Positions 1-9,896 of a DNA stretch of 64,000 nt are shown piece by piece. The DNA is from Bradyrhizobium sp. SRS-191 (GTDB lineage Bacteria > Pseudomonadota > Alphaproteobacteria > Rhizobiales > Xanthobacteraceae): the NCBI RefSeq assembly GCF_024586915.1, contig NZ_JANBVS010000004.1:62001-126000 (forward strand). The letters run 5' to 3'. A program made the translations under genes and the position numbers. The stretch's first letter is position 1. The number at the start of each line of letters is the position of its first letter. Under the pieces are notes generated by a model. That model had not been told where the DNA came from. It searched no databases and was given only the letters and a program-made list of their open reading frames with translations.

Positions 1-3000
1 CAGGGCACCGCGACCGTCATCCGCAACGGCGTCTCGATCCTGCTTCACAACGGCGACAATGTCGAAAAGGGCGACGTCGTCCAATCCGGCTCGAATTCGA
101 CACTCGGCATCACCTTCATCGATGGCACCGTGTTCGGCCTGTCCTCGAATGCGCGGATGGTGCTGAACGAGATGGTGTACGACCCCAACGGGTCGAACAA
201 CTCCTCGCTGATCAGCCTCGTCGCCGGCACGATCTCGTTCGTGGCCGGCGAGACCGCCAAGCATGGCGACATGAAGGTCGACACGCCCGTGGCGACCATG
301 GGCATTCGCGGCACGGCCGTGCTGGTCGAGATCGATTTCGCGGTGCCCGGGCAGGGCGGTCTGCCCGATGCGAAATTCCAGGTGCTGGTCGAGCCCGACG
401 GCCGCACCGGCTCCTACGTGCTGTTCGACAAGACGACGCTGCAGCCGATCGCGGTGGTCAACCAGGCCGGCCAGCAGATCCAGATCAGCAACGGCGTGGT
501 GAACCAGAGCGCGGTGCCGCTGACGCCGGACATCCAGAAGCTCATCAACGACGTCTTCACGCTCAAATTCACCGACAACACCAATCCGAAATCGACGACC
601 CATTTCACCGACATCGGGGTGCCGCAGCCGCTGGCGCCGCTGACCCTGCCCAACGGCACCAGCGCAACGCCGATCGTCCGCGTGGTCGACGCGAGCGGCC
701 CGACGACCGGGACGAGCCAGACCGGGGATCCGCTGACGCACATTCCCGGTGCGCCGGAGGTCAGGATCCTCGACGCCGACGGCCGGCTGACGTCAGCCTT
801 CGGCTTGATCGAGCGCGCCGGTCAGACCGGGAACGGCACCGATCTCGACACCGTGCTCAGTCGCGTCAATTTCGTCGACGTCAACGGCATCGATCGGCCG
901 ACGGTGTCGGTGAGCTTCAAGTCCTATACCTACAAGAGCGCGCAGCAGACGGATGTCACGGGCTCGTTGAACGCCCTGCAATTGCAGGACGTCATGGCGA
1001 CCGCGGTGAAGATCACGGTCGCGGCCGATCCGAACAACAAGAATTACGGGACGGCCACGCTGACCTACAGCGTTCCCGACAACTATTTCGACTTTCTCGG
1101 GGCGGGCGAGACGCTGACGCTGACCTACCTCGTGCGGGTCGACAACAATTTCGCGCCGTCCAACGAATTCACCGTGGTGCCGATCACGATCACGGTGACG
1201 GGCACCAACGACAAGCCCGTGATCACGGCAGTCGTCCAGAGCATCGCGTTCGAGGGCGGCACCAGCGTGCCCGGCGGGCCGCTGACGTCGGACGATCCGA
1301 CCTCGGGCACGCTGACGTTCGGGGATGTCGATCTCACCGACACGCATACCGTCTCGGCGAAGCTGAGCAGCGCGGTTCTGGAGGGCGGCGGCAGCATCCC
1401 GCCGGCGCCGCTGGCGCTGTTCCAGCAGGCGCTGACGGCACAGCTGGCCGCCGACAGCACCGGCAGCGGCACCGGCAAGATCAATTGGAGTTTTGCCAAC
1501 CTGCCGGTCTATGTCGCGGATTTCATTCCCGCAGGCCAGAAGGTGACGCTCACCTACACGGTGACCGTGACGGACTCCCAGGGCGCGACGTCGACGCAGA
1601 CGATCACGGTCACGATCACCGGGACGGATGATCCCGCCGTGGTCTGGATCGCGACGACCCAGCCGGGCGACAGCAGCGGCGCGCAGGTTCATTTGTGGAG
1701 CGACGGCGCGAATTGGGCGACCGGTCTGGCTCCGGCCGCGACCGACGACGTCATCATCATCACCGATCAGCTGCATGGCCTGACGCCGGCCTTCCCGGTC
1801 ACCATCGATACGGCCGCCTTCGCCAAATCGGTCACGCTGAACGATTTTGGCGGCGGAGCCGTCCCCGAGCTCGACAATCACGGCACGCTGACGATCAGCG
1901 GCGCGCTGACCGCCAAGGCCGACTCGCGCATCTCCAATTTCTCCGGCGCCACGATCACTGTGACCGGCTCGGCTCAGATCCTTGACCACAGCGAGCTGCA
2001 CAATTCGGGCACGGCGGTGCTCGCCGGCGGCGGCGTGTTCGGGGCTGCGGCCGGTATCGTCAACACCGGGACGATCGAGCTGTCCGGCGGCACGTTGACC
2101 GTGCAGGGCGATGTCGCGAATGCCGATGAGGACGGCTCCGGCTTGATCCAGGTCGACCCGGGCGCGACCTTGACCCTCGACGGCGGCAGCATCGACGGCG
2201 GCGCCATCCTGATCCAGGGCGCGCTCGTCATTCAGATGTACGGCACGTCGGGCGAAGGCGGTGATACGTTCCAGCCAGCTCCTGGCCTGCTCGTGCTACA
2301 GGGCGGGGCAGCGATCAGCCATGGTGAGCTGATCAATTTCGGCATGATCGAGGTGTCGGGCAGCGGCAATGTGCTGACCGACGAGACCGTCACGAATGCC
2401 GGCGGGATCGACGTCAACGGCCAGCTCAAGCTGGACGGCTATACCAGCATCGACAATGAGGACGGCATCGTCACGGTCGAACAGTCCGCGACGCTGACGC
2501 TGGCGCGCGCCGATATCACCGGCGGCACGCTGACCAACGTGGCCGGCGGTACCGTGGCGCTCACAGGCCACGCCGCGCTGATCAGCGGCACGCTCGACAA
2601 TTTCGGCACCGTCGCCGTGTCCGGCAGCGGCAATGCGTTCGACGACGAGACCATAATCAACGCGAACGCGGCCGCCATTGCCATCGCAGTCGGCGGTGCG
2701 CTGTCGCTGAGCGGGACCAGCATCGCCGGCGGCGCCATCAGCAGCGAAGGGCAGATCTCGGTCGACGGTGACAGCACGATCGGCGGCAGCGCCGTCTCGG
2801 GCGGCACTCTGCTGATCGGCGAGGTTGGTCCGTTTGCGGAAGGCACGGCCACCCTGACCGTCGAAGGCGGCGCGGCGCTGAACGATGTCCACGTCACAAT
2901 CGGCAATGAATCGACCCTCGAGGTTGCGTCACAGGCGGGCGCGACCCTGGTGAGCGTGACCGTCGACAACTCCGGCACCGTCAAGGTCGATCACGACGCG

Positions 3001-5919
3001 CTGCTGTTGATCGAGGACAGCACGATCAGCGGCGGCGATCTCGTCAACCACGGCATCGTGCATGTCGAGACCGCGGCGGCGACCACCTTCGACAACGTCA
3101 CGATCGACAACACGGACGGTCAGATCATCATCGACGAGGATGGTGAGGTCCCGGTGCCGGCGACGCTGGTGCTGGATGGAGGCACGACGATCACCGGTGG
3201 CACGTTGGAGGTGCGGATCGCCGGCACGCTGGAGATCGCCGGCCACGACGTGACCTTGTCCGGCGTGGATGTCGAGAATCTCGGTGTCTTCACCGTCGAT
3301 CTCGGCGCGATCGTCGATCTCGCCGGCACCAAGGTGAGCGGCGACGGCACGCTTTATGTCTACGGCACGATCACGGCGAGCGGCCTGAGCGGCCTCAGCG
3401 GGACGATCTTCAACTACGGCACGATCGAGATCACGGCCGGTACGTTCGAGATCACCGGTGACGTGACAGGTTCGGGGACGATCAAGGTCGATGACGGCGC
3501 GACCCTGACGGTCGATGGCCACCTCGATCAGATCGTCGATCTCAGCAGCAAGGGCAGCAGCGAGCTCGTCATCGACGACACGAGCTTCTCCGCCAAGATC
3601 GCCGGCCTCGGCGTCTCCGACAAGATCGACCTGCAGACGATCAAATGGACGCCGACGACGACAGCGTCCTACGATGCTGAAACGGGCGTGCTCACGGTCG
3701 TCGATGGCCAGGGTCACAGCATCGCTCTGACGCTCATCGGCAACTACAGCGATGCGCATTTCGCGGGAAGCGATGACGGCCATGGCGGGACGCTGATCAC
3801 GCTGATGGCGGATGACGCGGCGCCGGTGATTGCCGAGCCCAACCAGGTCGGCGCGATCACCGAGACCGCGGCGAAGACCGGATCATCCGATCCGCACAGC
3901 GTCACCGGCAGCATTCAGTTCACCGACGTCGACCTGACCGACCGGCCCTCAGCGTCGATCGGCGCGCAGAGCGTGACCTGGACCGCGGCCGATCCGCAGA
4001 CCGATTTGTCCGCTCATCTGACGCAAGACCAGATTGCCGCGCTCGAACAGGCGCTGCAGCTGAGCCAGAGCGGCAACGCCAACAATGGCAAGATCGACTG
4101 GACCTATGCCATTGCCGACGGCAAGCTCGATTTCCTCGGCGCCGGCCAGACCGTGACGGTGACCAGCACGGTCGTGCTCGATGATCACCAGGGTGGCACC
4201 ACGGCCTCGACCGTCGTCGTCACCATCACCGGCAGCAACGACCAGCCGGTTTTGACGGGCAAGGTGCAGTCGGCCGAGCTCGCCGAGCGTACGGCCCTGT
4301 CCGGTTCGGATCTGCTCGACACCGCGAGCGGCACGATCACCTTCGCGGATGCCGACATTACCGATGCGCATGTGCTGAAGGTGACCGGTGTCGTGGCCTC
4401 GGGCAATGATAGCGGGCTGCCGACGGATCCGTCCGTGCTCAAGGGCTGGCTGTCGCTCGGTGCGCTCACCGAGTCCGGCACCGGCACGGGATCGCAGGTC
4501 TGGACCTTCTCCGCCCAGGACAAGGTGTTCGACTATCTCGGCGCCGATCAGCACGTGACGTTGACCTACACGGTGTCGATCGATGACGGTCACGGCGGCG
4601 TGGTCGAGGTGCCCGTCACCATCACGGTCAATGGCGCAGAGGATGCGCCCGTCATCACCGCTGAAACCAACCCGACGGTCCAGACCGTCGTCCTGGCCGA
4701 GCAGGCCAGAGTGCTGGCGAGCACCGCAAGCACCAATGCCGAGGGGATGCCGACCGAGACGTTCGATCACGTGTCGGCGGGCAACATCTCCGACAACGGG
4801 CGCGGTCACGGCAGCTTCTACAGCGAGGCGCTGCACGCGACCTTCACGGCCAGCGGCAATGCGGGGATCGTGCACGGCTCCTCGCCGGTGTCTGCTGCGC
4901 CCTACATGGCCGACGGTGCCGACAAGACCAATTATCTCAGCATCGGCAACCACGCGCAGGAGACCATCACCTTCGACAGCGCCAAGAACAGTTTTGGACT
5001 GTATTGGGGCTCGGTCGACAGCTACAACAGCATCTCCTTCTACAACGGGAACAAGCTGGTCGCGTCCTACACGGGCAGCGACGTCGCGCCGCTGCTGGCC
5101 AATGGCGGCCAGGCATCGCTGAACTCGAACGGCTATGTCGAGTTCCTCGGCCTGTCGCCGTTCAACAAGGTCGTGCTCGCCAGCAGCCAGAATGCGTTCG
5201 AGATCGACAACATCTCGGCCGGCACCATCGCCGATCAGCCGGTCAAGCTCGCGAGCAAGATGACGGGCACCCTGACCGTGCTCGACAAGGATGTCGGCGA
5301 CACGCTGACGGCGGCCGTGACCGACAATGGCGTCATCAAATACAATGGCGCTCCGAGCCTTCCGGCCAATGCCAACGTCCAGGCGCTGGCCGATGCCCAC
5401 GCCATCACCTTCGATAGCGCGACATCCGACGGTGGCCCGCACGTCCTGCACTGGACCTATCATCCCGGCGCCGTGAACCTGGATTTCCTCAACCCCGGTG
5501 ACACGCTGACCGTCACCTATCAGGCCGCGGTCAGCGACGGCCACGGCGGAACCGCGAGCAAGCCGCTCACGGTCACGCTGGCCGGCAACGGCGCGTCGAC
5601 GATCAACGGGACCGCGCAGGACGACAACTTCGTCAATGTCGGCGGCGGCGTCACGATCTTCGGCAAGGACGGCAACGACACCTTCGTCTTCAACCCGCAT
5701 TTCGGCAGCGCCACGATCGGCGATCTCGATCTCAGCAAGGATATCGTCGAGATCGATCATGCGCTGTTTGCCAACATGGACGCGCTGGTTGCTTCGGCGC
5801 AGTCCGCCAATAGTGGCCACGACACTGTCATCACCGATGCGGCGCATGATACACTCACGCTCAAGGGCGTGACGCTCGACCAGTTCAGGGCGCATCACGA
5901 CGGCTTCCACCTCGTCTGA
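1..5919 (+). CDS. FecR-domain giant protein with VCBS and RTX-like C-terminus (5' truncated by window edge)
   Basis: The reading frame is open from base 1, so the true start lies upstream; 1972 residues are visible. Residues 1-110 match a FecR domain (GD-x-V-x-KGD-V-x-SG, F-x-DGT, then TPVATMGIRGTA). Residues about 255-550 hold two VCBS/cadherin-like repeats ending in VTGTNDKPV and ITGTDDPAV. Residues about 550-1260 are a long run of degenerate beta-helical repeats (NxGTI.V.G). Two more VCBS units end near GSNDQPV and NGAEDAPV. Residues 1575-1745 resemble exosortase-type surface domains (FGLYWGSVDSYNSISFYNG). The C-terminal 110 residues contain an RTX-like GKDGNDTFVF and a hydrophobic type I secretion-like tail. 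Almost no cysteine is present, as expected of an exported protein. Probable role: secreted or surface adhesin. The next gene is a CHASE2 cyclase, a recurrent FecR neighbour. Domain calls are by eye. Confidence 0.88.
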   Translation, partial: QGTATVIRNGVSILLHNGDNVEKGDVVQSGSNSTLGITFIDGTVFGLSSNARMVLNEMVYDPNGSNNSSLISLVAGTISFVAGETAKHGDMKVDTPVATMGIRGTAVLVEIDFAVPGQGGLPDAKFQVLVEPDGRTGSYVLFDKTTLQPIAVVNQAGQQIQISNGVVNQSAVPLTPDIQKLINDVFTLKFTDNTNPKSTTHFTDIGVPQPLAPLTLPNGTSATPIVRVVDASGPTTGTSQTGDPLTHIPGAPEVRILDADGRLTSAFGLIERAGQTGNGTDLDTVLSRVNFVDVNGIDRPTVSVSFKSYTYKSAQQTDVTGSLNALQLQDVMATAVKITVAADPNNKNYGTATLTYSVPDNYFDFLGAGETLTLTYLVRVDNNFAPSNEFTVVPITITVTGTNDKPVITAVVQSIAFEGGTSVPGGPLTSDDPTSGTLTFGDVDLTDTHTVSAKLSSAVLEGGGSIPPAPLALFQQALTAQLAADSTGSGTGKINWSFANLPVYVADFIPAGQKVTLTYTVTVTDSQGATSTQTITVTITGTDDPAVVWIATTQPGDSSGAQVHLWSDGANWATGLAPAATDDVIIITDQLHGLTPAFPVTIDTAAFAKSVTLNDFGGGAVPELDNHGTLTISGALTAKADSRISNFSGATITVTGSAQILDHSELHNSGTAVLAGGGVFGAAAGIVNTGTIELSGGTLTVQGDVANADEDGSGLIQVDPGATLTLDGGSIDGGAILIQGALVIQMYGTSGEGGDTFQPAPGLLVLQGGAAISHGELINFGMIEVSGSGNVLTDETVTNAGGIDVNGQLKLDGYTSIDNEDGIVTVEQSATLTLARADITGGTLTNVAGGTVALTGHAALISGTLDNFGTVAVSGSGNAFDDETIINANAAAIAIAVGGALSLSGTSIAGGAISSEGQISVDGDSTIGGSAVSGGTLLIGEVGPFAEGTATLTVEGGAALNDVHVTIGNESTLEVASQAGATLVSVTVDNSGTVKVDHDALLLIEDSTISGGDLVNHGIVHVETAAATTFDNVTIDNTDGQIIIDEDGEVPVPATLVLDGGTTITGGTLEVRIAGTLEIAGHDVTLSGVDVENLGVFTVDLGAIVDLAGTKVSGDGTLYVYGTITASGLSGLSGTIFNYGTIEITAGTFEITGDVTGSGTIKVDDGATLTVDGHLDQIVDLSSKGSSELVIDDTSFSAKIAGLGVSDKIDLQTIKWTPTTTASYDAETGVLTVVDGQGHSIALTLIGNYSDAHFAGSDDGHGGTLITLMADDAAPVIAEPNQVGAITETAAKTGSSDPHSVTGSIQFTDVDLTDRPSASIGAQSVTWTAADPQTDLSAHLTQDQIAALEQALQLSQSGNANNGKIDWTYAIADGKLDFLGAGQTVTVTSTVVLDDHQGGTTASTVVVTITGSNDQPVLTGKVQSAELAERTALSGSDLLDTASGTITFADADITDAHVLKVTGVVASGNDSGLPTDPSVLKGWLSLGALTESGTGTGSQVWTFSAQDKVFDYLGADQHVTLTYTVSIDDGHGGVVEVPVTITVNGAEDAPVITAETNPTVQTVVLAEQARVLASTASTNAEGMPTETFDHVSAGNISDNGRGHGSFYSEALHATFTASGNAGIVHGSSPVSAAPYMADGADKTNYLSIGNHAQETITFDSAKNSFGLYWGSVDSYNSISFYNGNKLVASYTGSDVAPLLANGGQASLNSNGYVEFLGLSPFNKVVLASSQNAFEIDNISAGTIADQPVKLASKMTGTLTVLDKDVGDTLTAAVTDNGVIKYNGAPSLPANANVQALADAHAITFDSATSDGGPHVLHWTYHPGAVNLDFLNPGDTLTVTYQAAVSDGHGGTASKPLTVTLAGNGASTINGTAQDDNFVNVGGGVTIFGKDGNDTFVFNPHFGSATIGDLDLSKDIVEIDHALFANMDALVASAQSANSGHDTVITDAAHDTLTLKGVTLDQFRAHHDGFHLV

Positions 5920-6026
5920 GCCGCGCTGTCCGCGGAAGGTGCGGACGGCGGCGTTGTCAGGCATTTTGCCCTTCGGGATGATCAGATGCCTCGGATCGCC
6001 GGCCTCGGCGTGATATCGGATGCTGC

Positions 6027-8258
6027 ATGAAGCGGTTGAGAGCAGTCCCACGATGGTTCGCGCGCAAGTTCGGCTATGCGCGCGCGATCTGCCTGCTGCT
6101 GATGATGGCCTTTGCGGCGCTACGCGTCGCCGATCCCGCCCTGGTGCAGGAACTGCGCCTGCGAACGTTTGACAACTTCCAGGCACTGAGTCCGCGGGTC
6201 AAGACCATTCGCCCGGTTACGATCGTGGACATCGACGAGAAGAGCGTTGCCGATCCCAAGCTCGGGCAGTGGCCGTGGCCGCGGACGCGCATAGCTGAGA
6301 TCGTCGACAGGCTCACGCAGCTCGGCGCGCTCGTCATCGCATTCGACGTCGTATTCGCCGAGCCCGACCGGCTCAATCCGGCGATTGCGGCCGAGACGTT
6401 TCCCAATCTCGACGAGGCGACGCGGGACAAGCTGAAGGCGCTGCCGTCCAACGATGAGGTCCTGGCCGATGCCGTGCGGCGGTCGCGCGTCGTTCTCGGT
6501 GAGACGGCGAGCCGCGACGTCCGGGCCGAACCCGACAAGACGCTGCCGGAGACCGGCTTTGCGGAAGTGGGAGATCCGGTCCCGTTCATGGAGCCGTTCC
6601 CGGGGCTGTTACGCAACGTGCCGGTGATCGAGCGTGCCGCGGCGGGACGCGGCCTCTTCACCATCGAGCCGGAGCGCGACGGCATCGTCCGTCGGGTGCC
6701 CATGGTGATGCGGGCGCAGGACGTCAAGATGCTGGCGCTAAGCTTCGAGACGCTGCGGGTCCTGGCCGGCGCGGATACTGTTCGTGTCAAGGCCGATACA
6801 GGTGGCATTACCAGCATCGGCTTCGGCCCGCTTCAGATCCCGACCGATGGCAACGCCAAGATCTGGGTGCATTACGCCAATCACGATCCGTCGATCTATG
6901 TCTCCGCGATCGACGTGCTCGAGGGGCGTGTGCCGCCGGAGAAGATCGCAAGAAAACTGATCCTGATCGGACCATCCGCGATCGGCCTGAGCGACATCAA
7001 GACCACCCCGGTCTACGCAGCCATGCCGGGCGTCGAGGTGCATGCCCAGGTACTGGAGTCGGTGCTCACGAGCTCGATCCTCACCAGGCCCTATTGGGGC
7101 ATCACCGTTGAATTCTTCGGCGCCGTGCTGCTCGGCCTGCTCGTCATCGTGTTCGCGCCACGGCTCGGCGCCGTCACGCTAGTGCTCGTCGGAGCCGTGT
7201 TCGCGAGCGCGCTGCTGGGCGTCTCCTGGTATTTTTACAAGCAGCACCGGATCCTGATCGACTTCACCTATCCGATGCTGTCGACGACGGCGATCTATCT
7301 GACGCTGATCTTCGCCAGCTTCATCCGCGAGCAGCAGCAGCGCAGGGAAATCCGCGGCTGGTTCGCGCAATACATGTCGCCGGTGCTGGTGGAGCAGCTC
7401 GCGCAATCGCCGGAGAAGCTCGTGCTCGGCGGCGAGGAGCGCGAGATGACCATCATGTTCTCGGACGTCCGCGGCTTCACCTCGATCTCGGAAAGCTACA
7501 AGCACGATCCGCAAGGCTTGACGGCGTTGATGAACCGCTTCCTGACACCGTTGACGGACGCGATCATCGCGCGCAAGGGCTATGTCGATAAGTACATGGG
7601 CGACGCCATCATGGCGTTCTGGAACGCGCCGCTCGACGATCGGGAGCACCATCTCAATGCCTGCACGGCTGCGCTCGACATGCTGGACAGGATCGACGAG
7701 GTCAATCGCGAGCGTGAGCAGGAGGCCGCCCATGGCGGGCATGTCTATATTCGGCTCAACGTCGGCATCGGCCTCAATACCGGCATCGGCGTCGTCGGCA
7801 ACATGGGCTCTGAGCTGAAGAAGAACTATTCGGTGCTCGGCGACAGCGTCAATCTCGCCTCGCGCCTCGAAGGCCAGACCAAGGAATACGGCTTTCCCAT
7901 CATCGTCGGCTCGGCGACCGCGATGGCGGTCAAGGACAGGCTCGCCATCCTCGAACTCGACTTCATCATGGTCAAGGGCAAGACCGAGCCGGAGGTGATC
8001 TATGCCATCACCGGCCGCGAGGACGTGATGCATTCCGAGCGCTTCCAGATGCTGCGCAACCTCACCATCGAGATGCTGGCCGCCTATCGCGGTCGCGACT
8101 GGGACGAGGCGCTGGCGGCCATCGCGCGCGGCCGGAAGAAGGACGAAGCGCACGATCTGGCGAAGCTGTACGATCTCTACGAGGCGCGCATCCGCGTCTA
8201 TCAGCAGAACCCGCCGCCGGACGACTGGAACGGCGCCTACGCGCTGCTGACGAAGTAG
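6027..8258 (+). CDS. CHASE2-domain adenylate/guanylate cyclase (class III)
   Basis: A 743-residue membrane cyclase that would make cAMP or cGMP on the cytoplasmic face. One N-terminal transmembrane helix (residues 17-35) precedes an extracytoplasmic CHASE2 sensor (about 40-345, with VDIDEKS and GQWPWPR). Three further helices (about 350-430) lead to the catalytic domain (about 470-650). The domain carries the two metal-binding aspartates (FSDVRGFTSISE near 480 and YMGDAIMAFW near 525) and the transition-state Asn/Arg in VNLASRLE near 608, so it looks active. A tail of about 70 residues follows. It lies 107 bases after the FecR protein on the same strand and is probably co-transcribed with it. 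Family knowledge gives the reaction, but nucleotide specificity and the CHASE2 ligand cannot be read from sequence. Confidence 0.93.
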   Translation: MKRLRAVPRWFARKFGYARAICLLLMMAFAALRVADPALVQELRLRTFDNFQALSPRVKTIRPVTIVDIDEKSVADPKLGQWPWPRTRIAEIVDRLTQLGALVIAFDVVFAEPDRLNPAIAAETFPNLDEATRDKLKALPSNDEVLADAVRRSRVVLGETASRDVRAEPDKTLPETGFAEVGDPVPFMEPFPGLLRNVPVIERAAAGRGLFTIEPERDGIVRRVPMVMRAQDVKMLALSFETLRVLAGADTVRVKADTGGITSIGFGPLQIPTDGNAKIWVHYANHDPSIYVSAIDVLEGRVPPEKIARKLILIGPSAIGLSDIKTTPVYAAMPGVEVHAQVLESVLTSSILTRPYWGITVEFFGAVLLGLLVIVFAPRLGAVTLVLVGAVFASALLGVSWYFYKQHRILIDFTYPMLSTTAIYLTLIFASFIREQQQRREIRGWFAQYMSPVLVEQLAQSPEKLVLGGEEREMTIMFSDVRGFTSISESYKHDPQGLTALMNRFLTPLTDAIIARKGYVDKYMGDAIMAFWNAPLDDREHHLNACTAALDMLDRIDEVNREREQEAAHGGHVYIRLNVGIGLNTGIGVVGNMGSELKKNYSVLGDSVNLASRLEGQTKEYGFPIIVGSATAMAVKDRLAILELDFIMVKGKTEPEVIYAITGREDVMHSERFQMLRNLTIEMLAAYRGRDWDEALAAIARGRKKDEAHDLAKLYDLYEARIRVYQQNPPPDDWNGAYALLTK

Positions 8259-8269
8259 CAATCCGCCGA

Positions 8270-8289
8270 AGAACGGACCCGGCCGTTCT
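8270..8289 (+). terminator. Short hairpin after the cyclase gene
   Basis: Arms AGAACGG and CCGTTCT pair perfectly around a six-base loop, 12 bases after the cyclase stop codon. There is no T-run, so termination is only a guess from position. Confidence 0.25.
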
Positions 8290-8318
8290 GACGGGCCATC
8301 GCGCGGCGATGATGGTCA

Positions 8319-8630
8319 TCAATTGCAGATCACGTAGGCCGAATAAGGCGGGCAACGCGTGCTGCGTTTTTCCGTGTCGGGAGTGTGGCGGGCGGGACGC
8401 GGCGGCGGAAGGCTCCGTCTGATACGCGGCGGCTTGCCTCCATCCTGCGCCGGCGGCGATCGCGCCGCGACGTTGCCAGGCTTGGTGGAGGATGTCTGCG
8501 CGTCCGCCACCGCGATGTTGCCGGCAAGCGCGAGCGTGACGACAACGAGTTTGACCGAACCAAAGCGCGTCCGGCGCTGCAGGATCGGCACGGCGACGGC
8601 GCGATCCAGCAGATGTCGAGCGGTTGGCAT
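8319..8630 (-). CDS. Small putative exported protein
   Basis: About 103 residues from the ATG at 8630; an in-frame ATG at 8675 would add 15. After a basic N-terminal stretch, a hydrophobic segment (KLVVVTLALAGNIAVADA) followed by QTSS looks like a signal peptide with an Ala-x-Ala cleavage site. The mature part is rich in Pro, Arg and Ser and ends in CPPYSAYVICN, which has two cysteines and could be a conserved C-terminal motif. No strong Shine-Dalgarno precedes either start. The gene is divergent from the beta-barrel gene at 8738. Function is unknown. The signal-like segment is the main reason to believe it is coding. Confidence 0.4.
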   Translation of the reverse strand: MPTARHLLDRAVAVPILQRRTRFGSVKLVVVTLALAGNIAVADAQTSSTKPGNVAARSPPAQDGGKPPRIRRSLPPPRPARHTPDTEKRSTRCPPYSAYVICN

Positions 8631-8737
8631 TTGTTGCGAGGCTGCAACAGCGGGATAGGAAAGAGTTGGGAGCATGTGCGTCGGATTGTACTCGCTATGG
8701 AGGTGCAATACGATGCTAATCCACTTAAGGTGGTAAG

Positions 8738-9814
8738 ATGCTGCAGATGGGGGCATCGATGCAGTCTTCTGAGGATGCAAGTGCGGCTGCTCCGACGAAG
8801 CAGCGGCCGGCATGGGGGCCAGTCAAGCGTTTCGCTCCGCCATATCGTTACACTCGGCCACGCAGGGGCAGCCTCATCGCGGCGGCCGTGTGTGTGCTTG
8901 GGGCCAGCGGGGTGTCCGCCGCGGACCTTCCCGTCAAGGCGCCGCCGGCGCCGGTTTCGCTGTGGGAGTTCGAGGTCGGCGCTCGCTATTTCTACAGTTC
9001 GGGCCGTACCCGTTACACGCTGGGGGATCCTTTCGTTGCAGGCCAGATCAATTCCCAGCTGACCTACAAGAATCTCAACAGCCATGCCGGCGAAGGCTTC
9101 GCCAGGGTCGATCACAATGTCGGCTTCTTCGCCAAAGGCTTTGCTGGCGGCGGAAACATCTTCAGCGGCACGCTCAACGACGAAGACTATCCGCCGGCGG
9201 TCATTCCGTACTCCAACACGGTCAGCGACTTGAACAGCGGCAGGCTGTGGTACGGCACCATCGACGCCGGCTACAATTTCTGGAGAGGGCCTGCGTTCAA
9301 GGTCGGCGGCTTCATCGGCTACAACCATTTCTATGAGACCGTCAACGCGTACGGATGTAATCAGATCGCGACCAACCCGTTTATCTGTGGTCTCGCTCCG
9401 GTTGCCGGAGGCGTGCTGGTGCTCAGCAAGACCGAGAACTGGGACTCGCTTCGTGTGGGGTTGAACGGCGTCTTCCATCTGGGGCAAAACTGGAACGTCA
9501 CCCTCGATGGCGCCGTCCTGCCCTACGTCCGGCTGAGCGGGTTCGATAATCATTGGCTGCGGCCCGACATCAATCCGCTTCCGCAGTCCGGAAACGGCTG
9601 GGGCTATCAGCTCGAAGGTATCGTGTCTTACGACGTGACGAGAAACTTCAGCGTCGGCCTCGGGGGGCGCTATTGGTACGCTCGGACGACATCCGGGACC
9701 ACGCAATTCCCGGGAGTCCCGGGATCGCCCACGACATTCAGCTACGAGCGGTACGGCGGCTTTCTCCAAGCATCCTACAAATTTGACTCGAGCGCGTTCG
9801 TCGTCGGCAAATGA
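8738..9814 (+). CDS. Outer-membrane beta-barrel protein
   Basis: A 358-residue protein with an unusually long N-terminal extension (about 45 residues) before the hydrophobic export segment (LIAAAVCVLGASGVSA). The predicted mature protein begins ADLPVKAPPAP, the typical start of rhizobial outer-membrane barrels. The rest alternates polar and aromatic residues in amphipathic strands (VGARYFYSSGRTRY, LWYGTIDAGYNFWRG) and ends in a strand with FLQASYKFD. The ATG at 8738 is chosen because AAGGTGG lies just upstream at 8727-8733; an internal start at the hydrophobic segment is also possible. A strong hairpin terminator follows. It is probably a surface barrel or porin-like protein; no pore motif distinguishes the two. 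Confidence 0.8.
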   Translation: MLQMGASMQSSEDASAAAPTKQRPAWGPVKRFAPPYRYTRPRRGSLIAAAVCVLGASGVSAADLPVKAPPAPVSLWEFEVGARYFYSSGRTRYTLGDPFVAGQINSQLTYKNLNSHAGEGFARVDHNVGFFAKGFAGGGNIFSGTLNDEDYPPAVIPYSNTVSDLNSGRLWYGTIDAGYNFWRGPAFKVGGFIGYNHFYETVNAYGCNQIATNPFICGLAPVAGGVLVLSKTENWDSLRVGLNGVFHLGQNWNVTLDGAVLPYVRLSGFDNHWLRPDINPLPQSGNGWGYQLEGIVSYDVTRNFSVGLGGRYWYARTTSGTTQFPGVPGSPTTFSYERYGGFLQASYKFDSSAFVVGK

Positions 9815-9836
9815 AATATCGGTTGTTGTGCTGAAG

Positions 9837-9865
9837 AAGAAGCCCGGCAGGCGGCCGGGCTTCTT
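9837..9865. terminator. Bidirectional rho-independent terminator
   Basis: Perfect 12-bp arms at 9837-9848 and 9854-9865 (AAGAAGCCCGGC / GCCGGGCTTCTT) around a five-base loop. A/G-rich and T-rich flanks suit termination in both directions between the converging barrel gene and the substrate-binding protein gene. Confidence 0.85.
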
Positions 9866-9896
9866 TGCGAGTGTGACGGCAACTGGCGCCGAACCG

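Noticed and set aside
3949..6186. Long minus-strand open frame within the giant protein gene
   Set aside because: It is the GC-driven shadow of the forward gene, is rich in Arg/His/Ala without domain pattern, and crosses the end of one gene and the start of the next.
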